Below, piece by piece: positions 1 to 7,216 of a stretch of DNA of 21,464 bases (its first letter is position 1; the number at the start of each line of letters is the position of its first letter). The position numbers and the translations under genes are program-made. Under the pieces are notes generated by a model. The model searched no databases. It saw only the letters and a list, made by a program, of their open reading frames with translations, and was not told where the DNA came from. This DNA comes from JBIOJM01 sp044450785. Its GTDB lineage: Bacteria > Planctomycetota > Planctomycetia > Isosphaerales > Isosphaeraceae. The stretch spans positions 1-21,464 of the forward strand of contig JBIOJM010000158.1 in NCBI GenBank assembly GCA_044450785.1. The letters are read 5' to 3'.

Positions 1-29
1 GATATACATGCGCTGGAAAAATGTCGAAA

Positions 30-60
30 TAGTCCCACTTAGTCCCACTTTTAGTGCCAC
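30..60. repeat. Short tandem repeat, 10-bp unit
   Basis: The unit tagtcccact occurs twice head to tail (30-39, 40-49). After two extra bases a third, degenerate copy reads tagtgccac (52-60). The function is unknown; it could be a protein-binding site or a slippage product. The rest of 1-289 holds no gene I can support, only a 12-bp perfect palindrome (ttctcgcgagaa, 136-147) and the poorly defined start region of the gene at 290. Confidence 0.6.
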
Positions 61-289
61 GCCTTGAATGCCTTTCAGGCTGGCCAACGCGATCCATACC
101 ATTTCGGCGCAGTGAGATCGGATCAGGCCGGTAGATTCTCGCGAGAACGCGAAGCGGAGTGGGACGACTTCGCCGTTTGTCCCATGACGATTTCACAGCG
201 ATGTTCACTACCTCCTTGAACCGACCACGCTCCCCGCACCGAACGGGACAGAACGTGCGCAACAACCCTTTCTCGGAATTGCGATCCAC

Positions 290-1807
290 ATGGACATTCA
301 CGCAGCCCGAAGCAACCGGTCTCGTCGGACGTGCTTTGGCGTCACGGTTGAAATCGACGAAAACGACGCCGGCTCTCAAAAAGTTGCCGAGGCGTTCGAC
401 AAGCTGAACGACCATTTCGCCTTCGCAATCCAGGGCGCCCGCCAGACGCTCTTGACCGACCGAGGCCGGCGCGCCGCCTACCCCGCCGCGACGTCACCGT
501 TGTTGAAAGCCTCGAAGGCACCTGCGCCGGCGACCGCTCAGGCCGTTTCCCTCCTGGACGACTGCGGGCTGCCCGTCGTGAGTCGATTCGGGGATTTCCT
601 GAGCGGTTTTCTCGATAACGAAGTCTCGCAGGCGAACCTGCCGTTCGTGGGCTTCGGCAGGGGCTCGTTAAGCCCGCTCTGGGCTCCCCCCGTCCTCTTG
701 CAAATCATCGGTATCAATTTCGGCGGCCTGTCTGACTATTACGACAGCCTCCACTACGTGATGAGGATCAACTCGAACGACCCGGTCTGGCACGGGCCAC
801 AACAGCAGGCGTGGTTCAGCGCGTTCGGATCGGGGCTGACAGGCTACATGACGGACCTGTTCTCCGGCCGGTTTGTCGACCGCAACGGCACCGGTGTCGG
901 CTTCGACCGGAAGGGCGGTCTCGCCGGCCCGGCCACGACCGACCCGAAACAGGTCGCCCCCCAGCTTGCGGGCGCCATCGTCTCCACCCTCTGCGAATTC
1001 GTCGGGGATCAGCTTTATCATGTGCCCTTCTCCTCGACCGACATCCTGAAATCCTATCGCGACTATCGTGACCAGACGGCTTCCGGAGGCGGCACCATCG
1101 CAAAGCTGAAAACGCTGACCGACGCCGTACAGAATGGAACCATTGCCGAAGCCGATGCGAACGCGCTTCTCGGCATTCCGAAGGGAGGCGGCAACCTTGC
1201 CGTCGTCTTCGACAAGCTCTCGCAGGGCGCCAAGGAATCACCAGTCGTCGCGTCCGGCGTGGCCCGGATGGTCCTCCGGAAAATCGATGAGCTCGACTCC
1301 GAATACGTGGCGGGGCTCTTGGGCATCGCCCCCATGAGCATTCTGCTCGACTCGATCGAGGGCGATCAGAGCGACCTCCAGAACAACTTCACCTGCTTCA
1401 AAACAGGGGTGATCCGAAACAACATGGTCAATCGATTCATCGCGGACCCGCGCCCCGGGAAACAGGGAGCGGCCGGGCGTGATCGAGACACGGGGCGGCT
1501 TTCCGGCGACACGACCGATTACAGCGACCTGCTCGGAAGATTGGTGGCCTTCGGGGGGACGACCGCGGAGAAGAGCGTCAGGAGTCTGGTCGGCGCCTTG
1601 ATCCGTGGCGTCGCGATCGCGTCGCTCCAGAACGAGGTCATCGCCGAGGTCGTCGCTTCGCTCGCGGGGACGCTGGCGAAAAAGCTGGTCGAAAGCCTCA
1701 CGTACCAAGCCTACCAGCAATTCATCGACGAACCCGGAACGGACCCCGACGCGAAACGAGTGGTCTTGAACGCGCTCGCGCAATTCCACGGCTTGTTGCC
1801 CGCCTAG
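290..1807 (+). CDS. Hypothetical protein, 505 aa, family not recognised
   Basis: I do not recognise this protein. It is a long open frame with codon use like its neighbours and reads as a soluble mixed alpha/beta protein. No signal peptide, clear membrane helix or catalytic motif is visible. There is a Gly/Asp-rich middle (about residues 190-215, with GTGVGFDRKGG) and a helical C-terminal third with Ala/Val-rich stretches (about 430-475). The start is uncertain: the ATG at 290 has no convincing ribosome binding site. The frame stays open upstream to 188 (stop TGA at 185-187) without any ATG, GTG or TTG, and that upstream stretch reads like protein. The gene may therefore have lost its true 5' end or start internally. 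The TAG stop (1805-1807) lies inside the left terminal repeat of the element at 1804-1965, so the native C-terminus may differ. Confidence 0.6.
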   Translation: MDIHAARSNRSRRTCFGVTVEIDENDAGSQKVAEAFDKLNDHFAFAIQGARQTLLTDRGRRAAYPAATSPLLKASKAPAPATAQAVSLLDDCGLPVVSRFGDFLSGFLDNEVSQANLPFVGFGRGSLSPLWAPPVLLQIIGINFGGLSDYYDSLHYVMRINSNDPVWHGPQQQAWFSAFGSGLTGYMTDLFSGRFVDRNGTGVGFDRKGGLAGPATTDPKQVAPQLAGAIVSTLCEFVGDQLYHVPFSSTDILKSYRDYRDQTASGGGTIAKLKTLTDAVQNGTIAEADANALLGIPKGGGNLAVVFDKLSQGAKESPVVASGVARMVLRKIDELDSEYVAGLLGIAPMSILLDSIEGDQSDLQNNFTCFKTGVIRNNMVNRFIADPRPGKQGAAGRDRDTGRLSGDTTDYSDLLGRLVAFGGTTAEKSVRSLVGALIRGVAIASLQNEVIAEVVASLAGTLAKKLVESLTYQAYQQFIDEPGTDPDAKRVVLNALAQFHGLLPA

Positions 1808-1965
1808 AGCGGTTTGCGCTCGGGTCGCGCAAGCGAGTGCGCACCGTCATACCAACCCGACGCGCAAGCGAGGGACGCTGGCTGGGGATCCCTCGCTTGC
1901 GCGTCGGGTTAGTGTTACCCGCCATCGACTTGCCAGGTGCGGAATCCATGAGTAAACCGCTGTAG
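1804..1965. mobile_element. MITE/REP-like palindromic element, 162 bp
   Basis: The ends carry 12-bp terminal inverted repeats, ctagagcggttt (1804-1815) and aaaccgctgtag (1954-1965), matching at 11 of 12 positions. Inside lies a perfect 22-bp inverted repeat (arms 1854-1875 and 1889-1910, 13-nt loop). A degenerate third copy of its core, tcgcgcaagcgag, sits near 1825-1837. No transposase frame is present, so if mobile it is non-autonomous. Translated, the palindrome gives NPTRKRG/SLARRV-type peptides, which from memory recur in spurious planctomycete ORFs; this suggests a multicopy family. The hairpin could also act as a bidirectional transcription end for the convergent genes on either side. 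The remainder, 1966-2005, is featureless. Confidence 0.65.
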
Positions 1966-2005
1966 CCGCACCGCATCGCGGCTGGGGACGAAAAACGATC
2001 CCGAC

Positions 2006-3943
2006 TCACGGCGATCGCCGGCTCAATGCCTGGAGGATCTCCGGCTTGGTCTTGTGGGCATTGCAGGCGTCACGGAATTCCTTCCGTGTCAGGGGCTGCA
2101 GGCCGGGAATCTCGACCTCGGCGAACTCGTCGACCGCGATGACGTACGCGGCGGATCCGAGCTGATACGGCTTGACTTCCTCCCAGCCACCTGTTCCCTC
2201 GGTCGGTTTGATCTTCGGCGGCTTGGCGAAAGAGACGTCGAGTTTCGCCAGCCTCACGCCGATCGTCGCCCAGAGCCGTGTTCGCCGGCGGGGGATGTCG
2301 AAGTAGAGGGGGACCGCAACTCGGGTATCGACCCTCAGGTCGACGTCGTTGCCGCAGGAAGCCAGCCATTTCGTGGCCTTGGCCTCGCAAGCGGCTCGAT
2401 CGACCGGCTCGTCCGGCCGCAATCCGGGGGCCATGCCGACGTCCTCCGCGCTCAACAGATGGAGTCCGTAGAACAGCTCCCGCATCCAGCGGAGCTCCTC
2501 GAGCAAGGTCTTGCTCCGTTCGCCCCCTTCTTTCAGCCCGTGCAGCGACGCGAGTCCGTCCTCGCCGACGGCGGCTAGCAGGAAGTTCAACAGAAAGTCG
2601 TACGAGCGGGCCGTCCTCAGGTGGTAGCTCGGGCAAGGTTCCACGCGGAGCCTGGGCTTCACCTTAGCCGCCGGGGGAGGAGGCGCCATCGATGTCGGTG
2701 CAACGGATTTGGCGTCCCGGGCGTGCGTTTCCCTGCGCTTGGTGATCAACGCCTGAAAGGCCTCGAGCATCCGCTTCTTGTAGGCCTTGGTGAGCAGGAG
2801 TTTCGGGTTCTCCTGCCCCTTCTGCGGCAGCAGAAACGTCTCCAGTGCGTAGATCTGATACTCATACCAGCCGCTGCTGGGTTTCGGAGCCAGGTCGACC
2901 TTTCCCTTGCGGATGGCCTGGATCAACTCCGTCATCAAGTCGGCGCTGGGCGGAAGTCCCTCGGGGAACAACTGGCGGAACAGATCCGTTTCCTTGGATC
3001 GCGAACTCGGGAACACCGCGATCGCCTGGGGACCTCCGAACTTTCCCCCCCTCTCGTGCACGTCGGCCAGAGTCAGGTTGTCGAGCGGGTTGGTGAGCCT
3101 GGCGTAAAAGGCATTCACCCGTTTGTAGTCCTCGAGCAGCTTCGGGTCGGAGCCGACGGCCTTGGCCAGATCCGAGATCAGCCCTGGCTTGTCCGGGGAC
3201 AGAGGCTGCTGGAAGAACCGCATGAAGCGGAAGACCCGCGTCAGCTCCTCGCTCCAGGTGTAGAAACTCAGGGGCTTCGAGTACATCGCGTCCGATTCGA
3301 AGCGGCTGAGCCAGGACGCCGCTTGATCCGGCTGGCCCGTCTTCACTTCGACGCCGGCGATCTTCAAACCGGCCGCAAGATAAGCCGATGCGAGGCTCTC
3401 GGGAGCGACGCGCTCGTGGAGCCGCTCTATCAAGGCCACGTGGCTCTCCAGCCGAGACTTCAACCCATTGTAATAGGCGAGGTCGATCGCCGCGAACAGG
3501 CCGTCGTCGAACTGCTTCGCCTTGCCATCGATGACGTTGATCGAGGGGAGAACCTTCATCCCGGCGGGCGCCTTCGCCACCGCGTCGGCGTAGGAAGGTC
3601 GCAGTTCAAGAAGCGCGGCGTCGGCGTCCGGCTTGAGCATCGGTGCGTCGAGCCGCAGCACGGCCGAGCTGGCGTTGATCCGCCAGGTACCCTCGGGCCT
3701 GCGGTCGATCAAGTCGGGGATGAACGTCGGGTTCTTCTCGCTGAGCTGGTCGTCGACCACCTCCTCCTCCGGCTTCGGCTGGGGAGGCTGATAGTCGGTC
3801 ACCTCGACCTCGTAGGTCTCCGCCGGGCTGGAGAGTATCCCGGGCCAGGGAATCCCGCCGAGCCGAGGCTTCGCGAGATAGAGCACCGCGAGGCTCGACA
3901 CGAGGAGCACCAGCAACAAAGCGGCCGCCAAACGCACGCGCAT
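2006..3943 (-). CDS. Membrane-anchored hypothetical protein, 645 aa
   Basis: I do not recognise the family. I chose the ATG at 3943 because a good ribosome binding site (ggaaagg) lies about 7 nt upstream and the protein then opens with a classic signal anchor (MRVRLAAALLLVLLVSSLAV). The longer frame to 4045 adds 34 unlikely residues. After one N-terminal helix (about 3-23) comes a Pro/Glu-rich linker (QPPQPKPEEE), then a large, mostly helical domain. A second linker (APPPPAAKVKPRLRVEPCP, about residues 410-430) leads to a C-terminal domain ending in LTRKEFRDACNAHKTKPEIL. It would sit in the membrane with its bulk outside the cytoplasm. It is divergent from the deacetylase at 4248 and may share regulation with it. 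A 448-aa frame on the opposite strand is a shadow. Confidence 0.7.
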   Translation of the reverse strand: MRVRLAAALLLVLLVSSLAVLYLAKPRLGGIPWPGILSSPAETYEVEVTDYQPPQPKPEEEVVDDQLSEKNPTFIPDLIDRRPEGTWRINASSAVLRLDAPMLKPDADAALLELRPSYADAVAKAPAGMKVLPSINVIDGKAKQFDDGLFAAIDLAYYNGLKSRLESHVALIERLHERVAPESLASAYLAAGLKIAGVEVKTGQPDQAASWLSRFESDAMYSKPLSFYTWSEELTRVFRFMRFFQQPLSPDKPGLISDLAKAVGSDPKLLEDYKRVNAFYARLTNPLDNLTLADVHERGGKFGGPQAIAVFPSSRSKETDLFRQLFPEGLPPSADLMTELIQAIRKGKVDLAPKPSSGWYEYQIYALETFLLPQKGQENPKLLLTKAYKKRMLEAFQALITKRRETHARDAKSVAPTSMAPPPPAAKVKPRLRVEPCPSYHLRTARSYDFLLNFLLAAVGEDGLASLHGLKEGGERSKTLLEELRWMRELFYGLHLLSAEDVGMAPGLRPDEPVDRAACEAKATKWLASCGNDVDLRVDTRVAVPLYFDIPRRRTRLWATIGVRLAKLDVSFAKPPKIKPTEGTGGWEEVKPYQLGSAAYVIAVDEFAEVEIPGLQPLTRKEFRDACNAHKTKPEILQALSRRSP

Positions 3944-3978
3944 GATCGATCCTTTCCAGCGGTCTGAGGGGGCGCGGG

Positions 3979-3994
3979 TCGCCCGCGCGGGCGA
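3979..3994. promoter_or_regulatory. 16-bp perfect palindrome in the divergent upstream region
   Basis: tcgcccgcgcgggcga is a perfect loop-free palindrome 36-51 bp upstream of the minus-strand start at 3943, within the 304-bp gap between divergent genes (3944-4247). Its form suits a site for a dimeric regulator, but a chance GC-rich palindrome is possible. The rest of this gap has a TTGACA (4023-4028) without a matching -10 box, and nothing else I can support. Confidence 0.35.
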
Positions 3995-4247
3995 ACCATC
4001 GAAGAAAACACGCACGCGGGGCTTGACACGACCAACCAAGCACATCAGGGTAAGCCGAGTCTTCGTGGCCCACCCGGCACAATCTTATAGAGGCTGGGCT
4101 TGAGTGTGCGAGACCAACCGCGGCACAAGCCACCGGCCTCCGTGGAGTGATCAACCCAAGGTACGTCACGCACCCGCGAAACCACCCGTGCGCGGTTCGT
4201 AACCGTCAATCGACCCGAAGACGGGACGCGTGAATGGGAGTGCATCG

Positions 4248-5978
4248 ATGCTTCATCAACTCGCTCTGCTTCTGTTCTCGTTGTCGCTCCCGATCGCAAT
4301 GGCGCTGGAACCGATCCCCGACAAGCTGGTGGTGCTCACGTTCGACGATGCCGTGAAGTCGCACCATTCGGTCGTTCGTCCGATCCTCAAAAAGTACGGC
4401 TTCGGAGCCACGTTCTTCGTGACCGAGGGGTTCGACTTCCCCACGAACAAGAACGACTACATGACGTGGGCAGAGATCGCCGAGCTGCATGCCGACGGGT
4501 TCGAGATCGGCAATCACACGCGAGACCATTTCGGTGTCAAGCCGGGTAACGTCGACAAACTTGCCGAACAGGTACGGGCCATCGCGGACCGGTGCCTCGA
4601 GCACAAGATTCCGGCGCCGGTCTCTTTCGCGTGGCCGGGCAACGCCATCGACCCGGCGGCGCTCGGGGTCCTCAAGGAAAACGGAATTGTTTTTGCCCGC
4701 CGGGGCGGATCGCCGGAATACGCGTACAAGGAGGGGCGAGGCTTCGCCTACGAGCCCGGCCTGGACCACCCGCTGCTGATCCCGTCGGCCGGTGACGCCC
4801 GGCCCGATTGGACGATCGACAACTTCATCGCCGCCGTCGATCAAGCGCGAAGGGGCCGCGTCGCCGTGCTCCAGTTCCACGGCGTGCCCGACCATGCGCA
4901 CCCCTGGGTCCACACGCCGCCCGAACGATTCGAGGCGTACATGAAACACCTGTCGCAAAACGGCTATCACGTCATCGCCATGCGCGACCTTGAGAAATAT
5001 GTCGATCCCAAGGTTGTTCCGACCGATCCTCTCGGCGTGGTGAAAGACCGCAAGAAGCTGATCGTCGCGGGCAAAACGCCCGACGACTTCCGCCGGCCGG
5101 TGAACGACGAGGACTTGCGGTACTGGCTCGAAAACATGGCGGTTTACCACCGTTATGTCCCGGCCGAGATCGGAGCGGCCACCGGTCTCTCGTCCGATGA
5201 GGTCACGGCGGCCATCAAGCGGCTCGGCCTCGATGGCAGGTCCCCTCCGCGACGAAGGAAGGACGATCCGCTCGTCGTGCGCCCCTATCCGGGCGGCCGT
5301 CACCCTCGGACCGGCTTTCTCGACGGGGCCATCCGGCCGCGACGGGAGTCCAAGGTCAGCATCTTCACTCCTTGGGAGAACGGAGGCTATGTGGTCGTCG
5401 ACGTGCCCGAGGCGATCTGGTCGGGGCAAGGAAAGACGCGAGAGCTCCTCTACCTGGCCCACACGCACGTCCCCACGATGTGGGATAAGCAGGGAATCGA
5501 GCTGGAACGCCTCGAATGGACGCGCGAGCCCTCCGGAGTTCTCTCGGTGCACCGGAAGTTGCCGGGCGGCGTCTCCTTCGGCGCCAGGATCACGCCGACC
5601 GAGAATGAAGCCCGCATGGACCTATGGATCACGAACGGCACGAAAAATCCCCTCTCGGGCCTGGTGGTGCAGAACTGCGTGATGCTCAAGGCCGCCGCCG
5701 GCTTCGAGCGGCAAACCAACGACAACAAGGTCTTCGACAAGCCGTACGTGGCCTGCCGCAGCGGCGACGGCAACCGCTGGATCATCACAGCCTGGAAGCC
5801 GTGCGTTCGCGCCTGGGCCAACGCGCCTTGTCCGTGTCTGCACAGCGACCCACAATTCCCCGACTGCGCTCCGGGCGAAACGAAGCGCATCCGAGGCTGG
5901 CTCTCGTTCTACGAGGGGACCGACGTGAGGTCCGAGTTCCGCCGCATCGACGCGTCCCCATGGTGGAAGGGAGAGTAG
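4248..5978 (+). CDS. Secreted polysaccharide deacetylase (NodB-like) with extra C-terminal domain
   Basis: Likely a carbohydrate esterase 4-type enzyme removing acyl groups from a glycan outside the cytoplasm. The ATG at 4248 is preferred to the GTG at 4230: gggag lies about 8 nt upstream, and the protein then begins with a 19-residue signal peptide (cleavage after IAMA). NodB motifs are visible: TFDDA (31-35; the usual form is TFDDG), the metal-binding NHTRDH (89-94), FAWPGN (127-132) and LQFHG (208-212). After about residue 260 comes a short helix-turn-helix-like segment (about 290-328, PAEIGAATGLSSDEVTAAI). A roughly 230-residue beta-rich domain with several Cys (CPCLHSDPQFPDC near the end) follows. 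The protein is 576 aa, far longer than a minimal NodB domain of about 200. I know no catalytic role for the C-terminal part; glycan binding is a guess. Confidence 0.85.
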   Translation: MLHQLALLLFSLSLPIAMALEPIPDKLVVLTFDDAVKSHHSVVRPILKKYGFGATFFVTEGFDFPTNKNDYMTWAEIAELHADGFEIGNHTRDHFGVKPGNVDKLAEQVRAIADRCLEHKIPAPVSFAWPGNAIDPAALGVLKENGIVFARRGGSPEYAYKEGRGFAYEPGLDHPLLIPSAGDARPDWTIDNFIAAVDQARRGRVAVLQFHGVPDHAHPWVHTPPERFEAYMKHLSQNGYHVIAMRDLEKYVDPKVVPTDPLGVVKDRKKLIVAGKTPDDFRRPVNDEDLRYWLENMAVYHRYVPAEIGAATGLSSDEVTAAIKRLGLDGRSPPRRRKDDPLVVRPYPGGRHPRTGFLDGAIRPRRESKVSIFTPWENGGYVVVDVPEAIWSGQGKTRELLYLAHTHVPTMWDKQGIELERLEWTREPSGVLSVHRKLPGGVSFGARITPTENEARMDLWITNGTKNPLSGLVVQNCVMLKAAAGFERQTNDNKVFDKPYVACRSGDGNRWIITAWKPCVRAWANAPCPCLHSDPQFPDCAPGETKRIRGWLSFYEGTDVRSEFRRIDASPWWKGE

Positions 5979-6034
5979 TCGGCTTCCGTGCGAGACTCAA
6001 CATCTACGGTTCGGTGCCCTCTGAACAGGCTGCA

Positions 6035-6071
6035 ATTGTATCTCCATGTACGAGCCGGCCCGCGATACAAT
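6035..6071. promoter_or_regulatory. Inverted repeat upstream of the DUF433 gene
   Basis: Perfect 8-bp arms attgtatc (6035-6042) and gatacaat (6064-6071) are separated by 21 nt, in the 250-bp gap between the deacetylase and the DUF433 gene. The right arm contains TACAAT, close to a -10 box, but no good -35 is placed for it. It could be an operator for the toxin-antitoxin-like locus 158 bp downstream. The rest of 5979-6228 shows nothing else. Confidence 0.3.
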
Positions 6072-6228
6072 AAGAAGGCCATCAGCCCCAGCGCGCAGAC
6101 CGAGCGCCGGGGCGATGTCGGGCCGGCGAGGGAGTGGCTTGGCGGCAAGGCCTCACCCGCCGCTTTTCTGAGGGAATTTGAGTGAGAATCGTGTCAGACT
6201 GACCGCCTCTCCTTCTGGAGAAAAGCAC

Positions 6229-6465
6229 ATGGTTCACGAACGAATCACGATCGATCCTGAGATCATGTTTGGTAAACCGGTCATCAAAGGAACGCGCGTT
6301 CCCGTGGAGCTGGTACTGAGGAAAATTGCGGCCGGAATGAGCGACCAGCAGATTCTCGAGCACCATCCTCATCTGACCGTGGAAGACATTCGTGCGGCTG
6401 CCGCTTTTGCCGCAGACCATTTGGCGGCTGAGGAAATTGTGCTTGCTTCGGGAAGCATTTTGTGA
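6229..6465 (+). CDS. DUF433 family protein (antitoxin-like), 78 aa
   Basis: Small DNA-binding-type protein of the DUF433 family, usually the first gene of a toxin-antitoxin-like pair with a DUF5615 PIN-like protein. The family signature is plain: ITIDPEIMFGKPVIKGTR (about residues 6-23), then VPVELVLRKIAAGMSDQQIL and the LTVEDIRAAAAFAADHL helix. Length is normal. The ATG at 6229 follows ggag by about 8 nt; an upstream in-frame extension from 6178 lacks a good site. Its stop overlaps the GTG of the partner stub (6462), the usual coupled arrangement. The partner is truncated, so this appears to be an orphan antitoxin. Confidence 0.9.
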   Translation: MVHERITIDPEIMFGKPVIKGTRVPVELVLRKIAAGMSDQQILEHHPHLTVEDIRAAAAFAADHLAAEEIVLASGSIL

Positions 6466-6539
6466 ACTTCGCCGCGGACGAATGTTGCGACGCCGTGCTG
6501 GTGGCTGGCCTGCGGGCCGATGGTCACGACGTGTGGTAA
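6462..6539 (+). pseudogene. Truncated DUF5615 PIN-like toxin remnant, 25 codons
   Basis: Starting with the GTG that overlaps the DUF433 stop, the frame reads MNFAADECCDAVLVAGLRAD then GHDVW and a TAA at 6537-6539. This matches the N-terminus expected of DUF5615 proteins (pattern M-x-F-L-A-D-E ... L-R-x-x-G-H-D-V), normally about 110-130 aa with further acidic catalytic residues downstream. Everything beyond the first strand-helix-strand unit is missing, and the next gene begins only 27 nt later at 6566. The retained overlap and motif argue for a true remnant, not a chance frame. It cannot encode an active nuclease. Confidence 0.75.
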
Positions 6540-6565
6540 GCCGATGAACGAGTGAGAGCGACAAC

Positions 6566-7216
6566 ATGTTGACGCTGATGACCTCCATTCTCGCCACGGC
6601 ACTGCTGGCTCAATCTCCGGATTCCATCTTCTTATCGGGAGTCGTGGTTGACGCTGCTGGAAAACCGTTGTCCGATGTTGAGGTTGTGCTCCCGGCACGG
6701 AGGCCCTCGGATGGAGCGCTTCCCACGCTGGCACATACGACGACCGATGAGAAAGGAGCATTCCGTCTCGAGGTCGCCCGGAAACGGTTCCAGGAAACTG
6801 CCCTTGTGCCGTTCATCTGGGCCTACCTTCCCGGCCGCTCCGTCGCCGTCCAGCAGACGGTAATGACGGAGAAAGGGGTGATACCGCCGGTTCGACTGAC
6901 CCTGGCTGAGCCGTTGCGACGAACCGTGACGATACTCGGTCCCGACGACCGTCCGCTCGCGGGTGTTCGTCTTGCGCCCGTACTCTATGCATTCGACGGC
7001 TGGGCCTGGTTCCAAACTCCCGACGATCGGCTGGAACGTTTGACGATTGCGAGCGGTGTCGATGGGGTGGCCACGCTTCCTTATTTCCCGGCGAGGATCG
7101 ATCCCCTCACGGTGCGGGTGACTGCCCCGGGGATCGCCCCCCATCACCTCGGGCTCCCTGATCGTCCCGACCGCGATCGGATCACCCTTCCAAGTGGGAT
7201 TGCCTCCGCCTCTTGA
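6566..7216 (+). CDS. Carboxypeptidase-regulatory-like domain protein, N-terminal part of a broken gene
   Basis: The 216-aa frame begins with a signal peptide (MLTLMTSILATALLAQ) and continues as a CarboxypepD_reg-like beta-sandwich (about 22-95: SGVVVDAAGKPLSDVEVVL, then TDEKGAFRLEV). A second related repeat follows (about 118-190: VTILGPDDRPLAGVRLAP, GVDGVATLPY). It would be exported. The end looks unnatural: after DRITLP it adds SGIASAS and stops at 7214-7216. At the same place another frame (open from 7162) reads SKWDCLRLLSKVDPGRALEL, in register with the long downstream frame. I read this as one original gene split by a frame-changing lesion near 7187-7195, probably with loss of internal repeats. 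Start: ATG 6566 with weak gagag upstream; ATG 6578 is the alternative. Confidence 0.7.
   Translation: MLTLMTSILATALLAQSPDSIFLSGVVVDAAGKPLSDVEVVLPARRPSDGALPTLAHTTTDEKGAFRLEVARKRFQETALVPFIWAYLPGRSVAVQQTVMTEKGVIPPVRLTLAEPLRRTVTILGPDDRPLAGVRLAPVLYAFDGWAWFQTPDDRLERLTIASGVDGVATLPYFPARIDPLTVRVTAPGIAPHHLGLPDRPDRDRITLPSGIASAS

Noticed and set aside
1722..2009. 95-aa minus-strand ORF containing NPTRKRG
   Set aside because: It is the translation of the palindromic element at 1804-1965, not a gene.
2621..3967. 448-aa open frame on the + strand
   Set aside because: It lies opposite the 645-aa minus-strand gene, which has a ribosome binding site and signal anchor; this frame is Arg/Leu/His-rich in the way of antisense shadows.
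4023..4028. TTGACA as a -35 box for the deacetylase
   Set aside because: No -10-like sequence at 16-18 nt spacing, and housekeeping-type boxes are poor guides in planctomycetes.
4206..5552. 448-aa open frame on the - strand
   Set aside because: Antisense to the deacetylase, whose NodB motifs fix the true strand; no family motif in the shadow.
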